Assembly (NCBI GenBank): GCA_002390745.1
Contig: DGQK01000005.1
Span: 19,837 to 83,836 of the forward strand
Reading direction: 5' to 3'
From: Bacteroidetes bacterium UBA4416
GTDB lineage: Bacteria; Bacteroidota; Bacteroidia; B-17B0; Aurantibacillaceae
DNA length: 64,000 nucleotides
Shown: positions 1 to 8,320 of the stretch, one piece after another
Position numbering within the stretch: the first letter of the stretch is position 1
How the letters are laid out: the number at the start of each line of letters is the position of its first letter
Made by a program: the position numbers and the translations under genes
The notes under the pieces: generated by a model
What the model saw: the letters and a program-made list of their open reading frames with translations, nothing else
Database searches by the model: none
What the model was told of the DNA's origin: nothing

Positions 1-378
1 GCGCGCTATGACCTCGATCTGGTTCAGCTTCAGGGGAACGAATGCCCGGCTGTTTGCCTGGAGTTAAAACCTTATGTTAAAATTGCGAAGGCATTTAAAC
101 TAACAGAGCATTTTAATTTTGAGATTCTCGAACGTTACATACCGCATGTCGATTATTTTCTGTTTGACGGGCGCGACAGGAACGATTCCTCTACGGATGA
201 CATTTTACAGCAGTATCCTCATGATATTCCTTTCTTTCTGAGCGGGTTCATCAGCCAGATATCTCCTCTGCCACAGTACAGGCAGCTTTTCGCGCTCGAT
301 CTGAATATGGGATCCGGAGCAGGCTTTAACGATCTTGCGGCGGTACGTGAGCTCACCGGACAACTCCGCCAAACCTAA
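1..378 (+). CDS. trpF: Phosphoribosylanthranilate isomerase, C-terminal part (partial)
   Basis: The open frame runs from the first base to a TAA at 376-378, giving the last 125 residues of a protein that starts outside the window. It contains YDLDLVQLQG, matching the VQLHG strand of TrpF, then a FLFDG segment, FFLSGF in place of the usual LSGG, and LDLNMGSG where Bacteroidota TrpF has a DLNS region. TrpF is a TIM-barrel enzyme that isomerises phosphoribosylanthranilate in tryptophan synthesis. The C-terminal phosphate-binding loops are rather divergent: LSGF replaces LSGG, and the usual FETAPG-like segment is SGAGF. A diverged paralogue is therefore possible. Other trp genes may lie upstream of the window. 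Confidence 0.72.
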   Translation, partial: ARYDLDLVQLQGNECPAVCLELKPYVKIAKAFKLTEHFNFEILERYIPHVDYFLFDGRDRNDSSTDDILQQYPHDIPFFLSGFISQISPLPQYRQLFALDLNMGSGAGFNDLAAVRELTGQLRQT

Positions 379-484
379 GCAGGCGGACTGAATCCGTGAT
401 GTGTTCCGCTGTTCTTCATAAGCGCGAAGCGTTGCCGTAACGTTGGCCCGGCTCGTTTCACTTATTTTTATGGGTTTTTAGCTA

Positions 485-513
485 TTGTAAATCGGTATAA
501 AAGCCTAAATTTA
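485..513 (+). promoter_or_regulatory. Bacteroidota-type promoter for the DUF1573-yajC genes
   Basis: TTG at 485-487 is followed after 18 bases by TAAATTTA at 506-513, one mismatch from the Bacteroidota -7 consensus TAnnTTTG. Transcription would start near 519-521, about 20 bases before the ATG at 539. Assigned from consensus only. Confidence 0.4.
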
Positions 514-538
514 CATCCTGTAATAAAAAAACAGAACT

Positions 539-1021
539 ATGAAAGCACTCTATATGGTCTTTGCTACGGGTATGCTGCTGGCAACTTCCTGCACTCCGGA
601 AAGCAAAGAGGTTTCGACAAACGATATCAGCAATTCGCAGACTGCAGACGGGAGCGCGAAGAGCAGCCTGCCTGACATGAAATTTGAAGAAGAAACACAC
701 GACTTCGGGCGCATCACGCAGGGCGAAAAAGTAGCCTTCGCCTTTAAGTTCAAAAACACGGGCTCCTCCAACCTGATCATCTCTGCCGCCAACGGAAGCT
801 GCGGATGCACGATCCCGGATTATCCTAAAAAGCCTATCGCGCCGGGCGAAGAAGCGGCGATCGACGTGGTATTCAACAGCGAAGGCAAATCGGGCCTTGC
901 CGAAAAATCGGTGACCCTGGTGACGAACTGCGAACCGAGCACGAAGATCATTTACATCAAGGCCAACATCATTGTGCCAACGAGCACCAATTCCAATGAG
1001 TCGCCGACATTCACACACTAA
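539..1021 (+). CDS. DUF1573 domain lipoprotein
   Basis: The product has 160 residues and starts with a lipoprotein signal peptide whose lipobox is LATSC, with the lipidated Cys at about residue 18. A low-complexity Ser/Asn/Asp linker follows. From about residue 45 there is a DUF1573 domain with the motif FGRITQGEKVAFAFKFKNTG and the NGSCGCTIPDYP Cys pair, ending in a typical Ig-like beta sandwich. The biochemical role of the family is not established. In many Bacteroidota it is encoded directly before yajC, as here with a 35-base gap, which suggests a role in envelope biogenesis or secretion. Confidence 0.85.
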   Translation: MKALYMVFATGMLLATSCTPESKEVSTNDISNSQTADGSAKSSLPDMKFEEETHDFGRITQGEKVAFAFKFKNTGSSNLIISAANGSCGCTIPDYPKKPIAPGEEAAIDVVFNSEGKSGLAEKSVTLVTNCEPSTKIIYIKANIIVPTSTNSNESPTFTH

Positions 1022-1056
1022 TTTTAAAACAACCATAACACAAGAACCAATCACAC

Positions 1057-1380
1057 ATGAACAACTTAACTATTTTAATGGCGGGCGGAGCACAGGGAGG
1101 AAATCCTATCACACAGATCTTACCTTTGATCCTGATCGTGGTCGTATTTTATTTTTTCATGATCCGTCCTCAAATGAAGAAACAAAAGGAACAAAAGAAA
1201 TACATCGAGGCACTGAAAATCGGAGATAAAATCCTCACCATCGGCGGTATTTACGGTACGATCTTCAAAATAAACGAAGACGGCACAATCATCATCGCTG
1301 TGGAAGACGGTGGTAAATTGAAAATAGCTAAAACTGCTATTTCCAATGATGCGACTGCTGGCTTAAATCCAAAATCGTAG
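1057..1380 (+). CDS. yajC: Preprotein translocase subunit YajC
   Basis: The product has 107 residues. One hydrophobic helix at about residues 18-40 ends in FYFFMIRPQMKKQKEQKK, the hallmark of YajC: membrane segment, RPQ, then a basic cytoplasmic stretch. The next part, LKIGDKILTIGGIYGTI, is the conserved soluble domain. YajC associates with SecDF of the Sec translocase at the inner membrane and aids protein export. It is followed after three bases by the YbbR gene and so is very likely co-transcribed with it and coaE. Confidence 0.93.
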   Translation: MNNLTILMAGGAQGGNPITQILPLILIVVVFYFFMIRPQMKKQKEQKKYIEALKIGDKILTIGGIYGTIFKINEDGTIIIAVEDGGKLKIAKTAISNDATAGLNPKS

Positions 1381-1383
1381 CGC

Positions 1384-2346
1384 GTGAGCCGGAAAAATGC
1401 CATATTGCGCATTCGGCGCCGCTTTCTCAATACTAAAATTGTTACATTCCTGATTTGTTTGTGCATTGCATCACTCCTTTGGGTGGTGCATGCACTCAAC
1501 AAAAATTACAAATACACGCTGACGATTCCCGTCAAATTCACCCGGCTCCCGGAGAATAAGCTGATCATCGGGGAGCTCCCTGAAAAGCTCCAGGTGGATA
1601 TCAGAACAAGCGGGCTGAAGCTCCTGTTCATTAAGCTCCGCAAGCTTCCTTCGGAAGTGCTCATCGATTTCAATACGCTTAAAACCAACGCGAAATCACA
1701 AGCTTACTCCATCAGCAACGGAAACTTCAACGTTCAGAACATCATTAATTTTGATGTAGACGTGGTAAAGATCCGCCCTGACACCTTATTCTTTTCTTCC
1801 GAAAAAGGCACCTCGCGCCTGATCCCGGTGAAGGCAAATCTCCAGGCTTCTTTCCTTCCGGGCTATTCAGCCATTGGCAAGCCAACCCTCACTCCCGCCT
1901 ACATTACCGTAACCGGCGATACTCCGGACATCGACAACATCGATACGATCTTTACACAAACGGTTCGCCTGAAAGATGTGCATGAGAACTACAGCAGCAC
2001 CGTTGCCATCAAAAAACTGCCTAACCTGAATTACAGCGCCAAAGAGGTGCAACTGAACTTTACGGTAGACCGCCTTGCGGAAACGAGCATAAAAGTACCG
2101 GTGCAGATCATGAACCGCACAAGCAGCGAAACGGTGAAGCTCCTGCCGGAGTACGTCACCATCCACTACCTCGTGGCGATGAAGGAATACGACAACATCG
2201 ACGTCAACTCCTTTAAGGCAACCGTGAACTTCGACGACATCCTGGCCAAGAACAAAAGGCTGACGATCGACCTTGCGCGAAGTCCTTCCGAGGTAAAGAT
2301 CATCCGGATAGAACCGGCCACCATTTCCTATTTAATTTACAAGTAA
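1384..2346 (+). CDS. YbbR/CdaR-like membrane-anchored protein
   Basis: The product has 320 residues. The start is GTG at 1384, three bases after the yajC stop; no in-frame ATG lies close enough to include the basic N-terminus and the membrane helix (residues about 18-36). The rest is extracytoplasmic and beta-rich, with YbbR-like repeats such as LPEKLQVDIRTSG and ATISYLIYK at the end. In Firmicutes CdaR proteins regulate the di-adenylate cyclase CdaA. No cdaA lies nearby, so that role is not implied. The stop TAA overlaps the coaE ATG by one base. Confidence 0.78.
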   Translation: MSRKNAILRIRRRFLNTKIVTFLICLCIASLLWVVHALNKNYKYTLTIPVKFTRLPENKLIIGELPEKLQVDIRTSGLKLLFIKLRKLPSEVLIDFNTLKTNAKSQAYSISNGNFNVQNIINFDVDVVKIRPDTLFFSSEKGTSRLIPVKANLQASFLPGYSAIGKPTLTPAYITVTGDTPDIDNIDTIFTQTVRLKDVHENYSSTVAIKKLPNLNYSAKEVQLNFTVDRLAETSIKVPVQIMNRTSSETVKLLPEYVTIHYLVAMKEYDNIDVNSFKATVNFDDILAKNKRLTIDLARSPSEVKIIRIEPATISYLIYK

Positions 2347-2933
2347 TGACCATAGGGCTTACAGGCGGCATAGGAAGCGGAAAGACAGTAGTTGCCAGAC
2401 TCCTGGAAACAATGGGCTGCGTGCTTTATAATTCCGACGAACGCGCCAAAGAACTGTACTTCGACGCGGGCGTGAAAGCGAAGGTGCTGGCCCTGCTTGG
2501 CGCAGAGGCCTATTCGGAAAAAGGCGAGTTGAACAAGGCGTACGTTTCGGAAAAAGTATTTTCTGATAAAAGACTGCTCCAACAGCTGAATGGGATCATT
2601 CACCCTGCCGTAAAAAACGATTTCGAAAATTTTACGGAGCGGTTTTCCTCACAGATCATCATTAAGGAAAGCGCGATTTTATTTGAAACGGGCATTTATA
2701 AAGACCTTGAGGCAACGATCCTGGTAACGGCGCCCCTGGATGAAAAGATCCGGCGCGTGATGGTGCGCAACCAGCTCACGAAAGAAGAAGTGGAAAAACG
2801 CATGCAGGCACAGTGGACCGATGAGCAGAAAATACACCTGGCAGATTATGTGATCGGCAATGCCGATAACCAGGCGCTGATTCCGCAGGCACTGGAAATA
2901 CTTACTAAACTCCGCAAACATGCTCAGGCGTGA
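2346..2933 (+). CDS. coaE: Dephospho-CoA kinase
   Basis: The product has 195 residues, the normal size for CoaE. The P-loop GLTGGIGSGKT is at residues 4-14, followed by the dephospho-CoA-binding region with YNSDERAKELY and a HPAV motif (IIHPAVKNDF). Later come the LFETGIYKDL segment and the lid R-rich stretch RRVMVRNQLTKEEVEKRM. CoaE phosphorylates the 3'-hydroxyl of the dephospho-CoA ribose, the last step of CoA synthesis. The start overlaps the YbbR stop in TAATG, which suggests translational coupling. Confidence 0.95.
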   Translation: MTIGLTGGIGSGKTVVARLLETMGCVLYNSDERAKELYFDAGVKAKVLALLGAEAYSEKGELNKAYVSEKVFSDKRLLQQLNGIIHPAVKNDFENFTERFSSQIIIKESAILFETGIYKDLEATILVTAPLDEKIRRVMVRNQLTKEEVEKRMQAQWTDEQKIHLADYVIGNADNQALIPQALEILTKLRKHAQA

Positions 2934-3336
2934 TTACTTTGTGAAGCAAGTCGAGGAATTCGGCAAAGTGCTGGCTGCTATTATGAGCCTGAAGCGTAAC
3001 GGGCGTTTCCCCGAGATGCTCGAAGAGATCTACAAGGCTTCGCAAACCTATACGGCTCAGGAAATCCTGTACATCGAGCAACAGGAAAACGATGCGCTCA
3101 TCAAAGATCTGACAGAGGATAAAAAGCTCAACGACGAGCAAATGAAATTCCTGGCAGATCTGCTGTTTGAAAAAGCAGAGTATTACATCCATACCGAAGG
3201 CGCAGGTGTGGCTTCGGACAATGCGTACCGCAAGGCCTTCATCATCTACCTGTTTTTAAAAGAACACGCCACCATCAATTACTCGCTCGATATGCACTAT
3301 AAGCTGGAGCTCCTGGCGAAGATGGGCTTGTCATAG
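2920..3336 (+). CDS. Conserved helical protein of unknown function
   Basis: The product has 138 residues and its start overlaps the end of coaE by 14 bases in another frame. It is predicted to be all alpha, with no signal peptide or membrane segment. The N-terminus RRDYFVKQVEEFGKVLAAIM and the C-terminal AYRKAFIIYLFLKEHA look like short TPR-like helix pairs. I do not recognise a named family with certainty. The overlap with coaE and codon use like its neighbours support a real gene. Confidence 0.7.
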   Translation: MLRRDYFVKQVEEFGKVLAAIMSLKRNGRFPEMLEEIYKASQTYTAQEILYIEQQENDALIKDLTEDKKLNDEQMKFLADLLFEKAEYYIHTEGAGVASDNAYRKAFIIYLFLKEHATINYSLDMHYKLELLAKMGLS

Positions 3337-3544
3337 CTTCGGAGCGAGGCAACAGCACTGCAACCGGTACAAAAAAGTGTGCCGGCAAGCATTAAAAGCA
3401 ACAGGCACCATCTACCTGTAACAACTACCTGTACAATCTTACCTTATTGATCAAAGCGCAATGGACTTGTATAGACAAGCATTCTGCAATTGATAAAAAA
3501 ATTCTGTTTTTTAAATTTTATACATATATTCGTTTTAACCCGTT

Positions 3545-4393
3545 ATGTATAAGTTAATAGTTCTGATAGTATTTTTTTCGTTGTGCGGCAAAGCGCAAAA
3601 TGAATTCGATAAATACGGTCCTTTTGGCTCACAGGTGTTTACTGATCTGAAACTGGCGCTGGACGTGGAAAAGAACGTTTATAAGATGGACCTGAGCTAT
3701 CAAAAACTGGAGCCGAAACTGTATGCGAAGATCGGAAAGCTGAAAGACCTGCAGGCGCTTAAGCTCAGCGGCAATGAAATTTCCACCTTCCCTCCTGGTT
3801 TTAGTGATCTTTCCAACCTTATCTATTTTGCTACTTACAACAATGAATTTTCGGAGTTCCCTGAATTCAAAAAACTCGGCAACCTGAACTACCTGGAATT
3901 TTTTGGCGCAAAGATCGACAGCATTCCCTGCCAGATTGCTTACCTGAGCAAGCTGAAAACTTTCAAATTTTCGTCGAGCAATGATACACTGAAAATTCCG
4001 CCAACGCTGAAATACCTGAAAAACCTGAAAGAGCTAACGATTGAGAACTGCGTGCTGGACAGTTTCCCGAAAGATATTTTTAAAATCCCGAACCTGACCT
4101 ACCTGAACCTGAGCAATGCCAATGTGTTTTACATCACCAAACATTTTGAGCGCTTCACGGGCCTTGAAGTGCTGGTGCTCGACGGCAATAAGCTGAATAC
4201 GCTTCCGGTGGAAATTTACCTGGCCAAAAAGCTGCGCCTGCTTTCGGTAAAAAATAATTTTCTGCAAAAGCTTCCCGATTCCATTGCCCAGCTGGAACAC
4301 CTGACTTTACTGGATGTCCGCGGAAACAACTTTTCGAAGCAATACATCGAAGAACTCAAAGCCCTTCTGCCGGGCTGCGAGATCCGGTTTTAG
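3545..4393 (+). CDS. Secreted leucine-rich repeat protein
   Basis: The product has 282 residues. The hydrophobic N-terminus (residues 1-17, LIVLIVFFSLCGKAQ) looks like a signal peptide with cleavage near KAQ-NEF. About eight LRRs of the LxxLxxLxLxxN type follow, for example LKDLQALKLSGNEISTFP, NLTYLNLSNANVF and LTLLDVRGNNFS. No membrane anchor, kinase or sorting domain follows the repeats. LRRs usually bind protein or glycan partners; the partner here is unknown. The gene stands alone, about 208 bases after its upstream neighbour, with a TATATTCG -7-like element at 3525-3532. Confidence 0.8.
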   Translation: MYKLIVLIVFFSLCGKAQNEFDKYGPFGSQVFTDLKLALDVEKNVYKMDLSYQKLEPKLYAKIGKLKDLQALKLSGNEISTFPPGFSDLSNLIYFATYNNEFSEFPEFKKLGNLNYLEFFGAKIDSIPCQIAYLSKLKTFKFSSSNDTLKIPPTLKYLKNLKELTIENCVLDSFPKDIFKIPNLTYLNLSNANVFYITKHFERFTGLEVLVLDGNKLNTLPVEIYLAKKLRLLSVKNNFLQKLPDSIAQLEHLTLLDVRGNNFSKQYIEELKALLPGCEIRF

Positions 4394-4540
4394 TGTTACC
4401 TGATTTTAAACGGAGGAATGCGAAGAATTCGCGAGGCAATAGAGAGCAGATGTTCAATGACGAATATACAGATCGGATGACAAAGCATGATTTGTATTTT
4501 TGGCATTGATCTGCAATAATCTTCCTGCCCTGAACATATT

Positions 4541-4957
4541 CTATTTATCAGATTGGAATTTTTTCCTGAAGCCTTCCATGAACCAATCGGGAGGAATGGT
4601 CGGTTTGTTCCTTGCTTTATCAATAAACACAAGGGTTACAGAGCCGGTATTCAGGAGTTCGTTTTTCTGATTATAACATTCGTAGTCGAAGGTGATCCGC
4701 ACTTTAGGCATTTCTTTCACCATCGTCACTACACGCACTTCATCATCATACAGAGCCGGCTTTTTATAATTGATCGTAAGGTTGATCACCGGCATCAGAA
4801 TGCCTCCCTCTTCCATCTCACGGTAGCTGAAACCCAGGCTGCGCATGGCCTCCACCCTTCCCACTTCATAATATTGTGCGTAATTTCCGTAATACACAAA
4901 ACCCATCTGATCGGTTTCTCCGTAACGAACTCTTAACGTTGTTTCTGTTTTAATCAT
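4541..4957 (-). CDS. Acyl-CoA thioesterase, YbgC/FadM hotdog family
   Basis: The chosen start is the ATG at 4957 (MIKTETTLRVRYGETDQMG), giving 138 residues, the family's normal length. The open frame upstream to 5113 does not resemble the family and would overlap the divergent gene at 5037. RYGETDQMGFVYYGNYAQYYEVGR matches the 4-hydroxybenzoyl-CoA thioesterase signature, with the catalytic Asp in ETDQMG. The hotdog core continues with the YKKPALYDDEVRV segment. The substrate is probably a short or medium acyl-CoA and cannot be fixed from sequence. Confidence 0.87.
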   Translation of the reverse strand: MIKTETTLRVRYGETDQMGFVYYGNYAQYYEVGRVEAMRSLGFSYREMEEGGILMPVINLTINYKKPALYDDEVRVVTMVKEMPKVRITFDYECYNQKNELLNTGSVTLVFIDKARNKPTIPPDWFMEGFRKKFQSDK

Positions 4958-4961
4958 CCGA

Positions 4962-4991
4962 TTTTGTATTATATTTAAAGCATCTAATTTA
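4962..4991 (+). promoter_or_regulatory. Possible promoter of the split nucleotidase genes
   Basis: TTTTG at 4962-4966 is followed after 17 bases by TAATTTAG at 4984-4991, one base off TAnnTTTG. It lies in the 79-base divergent region between the thioesterase and the gene starting at 5037. Consensus match only. Confidence 0.3.
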
Positions 4992-5036
4992 GTTCTTATT
5001 CCATCATTAGAAAACACATTCCAAACAAATTTATCC

Positions 5037-5786
5037 ATGAAACTCCTAAGGCTTGCTCCTGTTTTGTTCCTGGCTGCGGCGATCTCCTGCACACACAGGC
5101 CGCTTGTAACCAATGTGAGCGAAACGCATTATATCATTAACCAGAATGCGATCGACAGCACCAGCTACAAAGCAATTCTGCCTTACAAAAAAACGCACGA
5201 TGAGCAGATGGCGAAAGTCGTTGCGACAAGCACTGATGCCTTTGTGAAAGCGGATGTGGAAAGTACGCTGGGCAACCTGTTCTGCGATGCGGTCATGGCT
5301 GAAACCAAACTTCTGCTGGCAAAGGATTCGGCCATGCTCGATGCAGCGATCTTTAATAAAGGCGGCCTGCGAAACTCCCTGCCTAAAGGGAACATCACGA
5401 TCGGAAGCATTTTCGAGCTGATGCCTTTTGAAAATGAAGTGGTGCTTCTGAAGCTGAGCGGAGAGCAGTTCCAAAGCATGTGCAACATGATTGTCCAGAA
5501 AGGCGGCATTCCTGTTGGCGGCATGCGCATGACGATGAAGGATAATTTTGCAAAGGACATCAGCGTGCAGGGAAAAGCATTTGATGCCAGCAGGGATTAC
5601 TGGGTGGTGACCTCCGACTATCTTGCCAACGGCGGCGACAATTATATCTTTTTTAAAAATGCGAAAGAACGCAGGCCCTTGAATGTCTTGCTCCGCGACA
5701 TGATCATCACCTATTGTACACGTATTACCGCACAAGGAAAAACATTAACACCATATTTAGATGGAAGGATTCAAGTATCAAAATAG
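5037..5786 (+). CDS. 5'-nucleotidase C-terminal domain lipoprotein
   Basis: The product has 249 residues, with a lipoprotein signal peptide (lipobox AAISC, Cys at about residue 18). The mature part is only the substrate-binding C-terminal domain of UshA/5'-nucleotidase proteins: LGNLFCDAVMAET, FNKGGLRNSLPKGNIT, FELMPFENEVVLLKLSG and SDYLANGGDNY. It has no metallophosphatase motifs. The catalytic domain is encoded by the next gene, which overlaps by 26 bases, so the pair is a split nucleotidase with domain order reversed relative to UshA. It probably sits in the periplasm or on the outer membrane and helps degrade nucleotides. Confidence 0.88.
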   Translation: MKLLRLAPVLFLAAAISCTHRPLVTNVSETHYIINQNAIDSTSYKAILPYKKTHDEQMAKVVATSTDAFVKADVESTLGNLFCDAVMAETKLLLAKDSAMLDAAIFNKGGLRNSLPKGNITIGSIFELMPFENEVVLLKLSGEQFQSMCNMIVQKGGIPVGGMRMTMKDNFAKDISVQGKAFDASRDYWVVTSDYLANGGDNYIFFKNAKERRPLNVLLRDMIITYCTRITAQGKTLTPYLDGRIQVSK

Positions 5787-6693
5787 AAGGGATTTCCTGA
5801 AGTACTTCATGGGAACATCCGCCGTGCTTGCCGGTTTTCCGGCTATGTCGAAAGAAATGCTCGCGGCCAGAGATATCGAGCGCCTGACGATTTTGTACAC
5901 CAACGATGTACACAGCCGCATCGAGCCTTTTCCTGCCAACGATCCCAAATTTGCCAACCTGGGAGGCTTCGCGCGCAGGGCGGCTGTGATCGAGCAGGTT
6001 CGTAAAGAGAACGACAATATCCTGCTGCTGGATGCGGGCGATATCTTCCAGGGAACGCCGTATTTCAACCTGTTTCACGGCGAGCTGGAATACAAGCTTA
6101 TGAGCACAATGCAGTACGATGCGACGACTATCGGCAACCACGATTTTGACCTGGGTATCGACAACCTGATCAGGCAGATGCCACATGCCGGATTCTCTTT
6201 CATCAACTGCAATTATGATTTTTCGAATACCGATCTGAAAGGTAAAATAGCGCCCTACAAAATTTTCAGCAAACGAGGCATTAAAATCGGGGTTTTGGGT
6301 TATGGTATTGAACTGGAAGGACTTGTTGATAAAAAAATGTACGGCGATACCGTTTATCAAAATCCGGTTGCAATTGCGAATGCAACAGCTAAACTTTTGA
6401 AGCAGGATTTAGGTTGCGATTATGTGATCGCATTGTCGCATTTGGGATATGATTTTCCGGAAAAAAAAATCAGCGACAAAAGCATGGCGCCTCTCTCCGA
6501 AAATATCGATCTGATTATCGGAGGCCACACACACACATTTCTCGAACACCCAGTAAAAATGGCCAACCGCGCGGGTAAGGAGGTTTTTGTAACGCAAGTG
6601 GGATGGGCCGGAATCTGGCTCGGAAAACTCGATGTTTATTTCTCTTATAATAAGAAAAAAATCTCACATAATTCAGATAATAGAAAAATTTGA
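5761..6693 (+). CDS. Metallophosphatase, catalytic half of a split 5'-nucleotidase
   Basis: The product has 310 residues. The N-terminus NRRDFLKYFMG followed by a hydrophobic stretch is Tat-signal-like. All metal-binding motifs of the calcineurin-like family are present in order: YTNDVHSR (DxH), DAGDIFQG, TIGNHDFDLG, ALSHLGYD and GGHTHTF. There is no C-terminal nucleotidase domain; that is supplied by the preceding gene. The overlap of 26 bases implies joint expression. The likely reaction is hydrolysis of nucleoside phosphates in the periplasm. The AT-rich 3' end (KKKISHNSDNRKI) is poorly conserved. Confidence 0.9.
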   Translation: MEGFKYQNRRDFLKYFMGTSAVLAGFPAMSKEMLAARDIERLTILYTNDVHSRIEPFPANDPKFANLGGFARRAAVIEQVRKENDNILLLDAGDIFQGTPYFNLFHGELEYKLMSTMQYDATTIGNHDFDLGIDNLIRQMPHAGFSFINCNYDFSNTDLKGKIAPYKIFSKRGIKIGVLGYGIELEGLVDKKMYGDTVYQNPVAIANATAKLLKQDLGCDYVIALSHLGYDFPEKKISDKSMAPLSENIDLIIGGHTHTFLEHPVKMANRAGKEVFVTQVGWAGIWLGKLDVYFSYNKKKISHNSDNRKI

Positions 6694-6744
6694 AAAAACA
6701 ATAGGCGCCGGAAATTTTTTTGAAATTATTTATCTCTTTTTTTG

Positions 6745-6774
6745 TTGTGAGATTAAATAATCGCTATATATTTA
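6745..6774 (+). promoter_or_regulatory. Promoter of dnaA
   Basis: TTG at 6745-6747 is separated by 19 bases from TATATTTA at 6767-6774, one base off TAnnTTTG. The predicted leader is about 50 bases. I saw no cluster of TTATCCACA-type DnaA boxes here, so autoregulation is not evident. Confidence 0.4.
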
Positions 6775-6830
6775 CAAACTCGGACTTGTTCATAACGCTA
6801 ACCAATATATTTTAAAACTATTTCTCGAAT

Positions 6831-8267
6831 ATGAAGGAAAAAACTGCTGAAACCGTGTGGAAGAATTGCCTGAAAGTCATTCAGGATAATGTAAGCCCGC
6901 AGAATTTTACCACTTGGTTTGAACCTATTAAAGCAATTAAGATCCAGGATAATGTTTTAAACATCCAGGTACCTTCTCAGTTTTTTTATGAATGGTTAGA
7001 AGAACATTACATTACAATCATTAAAAAAGTTATCCGCAAAGAATTAGGTCCTGAAGGCAGAATCGAATACAGCATCGTGATGGATAACGGAACAGGCAAA
7101 TCTGAAAAAGCAGTGATGCTGAAAGTTCCGAACATCAATACCAATTTGAAAAACAATCCGGTTTCTATGCCTATCGACATCAGCAATGGTGCGATCAGAA
7201 ATCCGTTCATTATTCCCGGCCTTAAAAAAGTTTCAGTTGAATCGCAGTTAAATCCGAATTACAGCTTTGAAAATTTTGTAGAAGGCGATTGCAACCGTTT
7301 GGCACGCTCTGCCGGTTATGCCGTTTCCCAAAAACCGGGCGGCACTGCATTCAACCCGCTTCTGCTTTACGGAGGTGTTGGTCTTGGAAAAACCCACCTG
7401 GCGCAGGCTATCGGAATCGAGATCAAAAAGAACTTCCCGAACAAAACGGTTCTTTACGTTCAGTCCGAGAAATTCATCGCACAGTTCATCGATGCGATCA
7501 AGAACCATAACCAAAATGATTTCGTACACTTCTACCAGATGATCGACACACTGATCATTGATGATATTCAGTACCTGGCAGGTAAGGAAAAAACACAGGA
7601 CGTGTTCTTCCATATCTTCAACCACCTGCACCAGCTGGGAAAGCAGATCATCCTTACTGCCGACCGCGCGCCGGTAGAGATGCAGGGTATCGAACAACGC
7701 CTGCTGTCCCGCTTCAAATGGGGCCTGAGCGCCGACTTACAAACTCCGGGCCTGGAAACGCGTATCGCGATCCTCGAGAAAAAAGTGTACAACGAAGGCA
7801 TTCAGCTGCCGAAAGAAGTATGCGAGTACCTCGCTTACAGCATCACATCGAACGTGCGCGAGCTCGAAGGGGCGCTTATCTCCTTACTAGCACAGTCTTC
7901 CCTCAATAAAAAAACCATCACGCTGGACCTCGCCAAGCAGATGATCGACAAGTTCGTGAAGTCTACGGCCCGCGAAGTGTCCATCGATTATATCCAGAAA
8001 GTGGTATGCGATTACTTCGATCTGAACATTGACCTGATGAAATCCAAAACGCGCAAGCGCGAGGTTGTTCAGGCACGCCAGATAGCCATGTACTTTGCCA
8101 AGAGCATGACCAAATCATCGCTGGCTACCATCGGCATGCATTGCGGAGGAAAAGACCACGCTACCGTATTACATGCCTGCAGAACCGTGAATAACCTCAT
8201 GGATACTGACAAACGCTTTAAAGCTTATATTGAAGAGCTGGATAAAAAAATAAGCATCAATAACTAA
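6831..8267 (+). CDS. dnaA: Chromosomal replication initiator DnaA
   Basis: The product has 478 residues. Domain I is at the N-terminus (VWKNCLKVIQDNVSPQNFTTWF). The AAA+ domain has Walker A GGVGLGKTH at about residues 181-189 and Walker B LIIDDIQYLAGK. Domain IV has the DnaA signature CGGKDHATVLHACRTV near the end. DnaA binds DnaA boxes and opens oriC. The gene is monocistronic here: it has its own promoter-like element and is followed by a terminator at 8291-8320. dnaN, recF and gyrB are not beside it, as is common in Bacteroidota. Confidence 0.98.
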   Translation: MKEKTAETVWKNCLKVIQDNVSPQNFTTWFEPIKAIKIQDNVLNIQVPSQFFYEWLEEHYITIIKKVIRKELGPEGRIEYSIVMDNGTGKSEKAVMLKVPNINTNLKNNPVSMPIDISNGAIRNPFIIPGLKKVSVESQLNPNYSFENFVEGDCNRLARSAGYAVSQKPGGTAFNPLLLYGGVGLGKTHLAQAIGIEIKKNFPNKTVLYVQSEKFIAQFIDAIKNHNQNDFVHFYQMIDTLIIDDIQYLAGKEKTQDVFFHIFNHLHQLGKQIILTADRAPVEMQGIEQRLLSRFKWGLSADLQTPGLETRIAILEKKVYNEGIQLPKEVCEYLAYSITSNVRELEGALISLLAQSSLNKKTITLDLAKQMIDKFVKSTAREVSIDYIQKVVCDYFDLNIDLMKSKTRKREVVQARQIAMYFAKSMTKSSLATIGMHCGGKDHATVLHACRTVNNLMDTDKRFKAYIEELDKKISINN

Positions 8268-8290
8268 TTTTTGCATGCCGGTCATTTTTT

Positions 8291-8320
8291 AAAAACCTCC
8301 TTTCCTATGGAGGTTTTTTT
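8291..8320 (+). terminator. dnaA terminator overlapping a downstream Shine-Dalgarno
   Basis: A 9-bp stem AAAACCTCC/GGAGGTTTT (8292-8300 with 8309-8317) has an 8-base loop and a run of T to 8320. The GGAGG at 8309-8313 lies 7 bases before the ATG at 8321, so the 3' arm of the terminator is also a well-placed ribosome-binding site for the next gene. Confidence 0.85.

Noticed and set aside
972..1229. Small open frame across the DUF1573-yajC junction
   Set aside because: It overlaps both genes in another frame and has no signature of its own.
4958..5113. N-terminal extension of the thioesterase
   Set aside because: It overlaps the start of the divergent lipoprotein gene, and the family begins at the Met encoded at 4957.
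6694..6830. Possible oriC at dnaA
   Set aside because: AT-rich, but no cluster of DnaA boxes was found; in Bacteroidota oriC is often not at dnaA.
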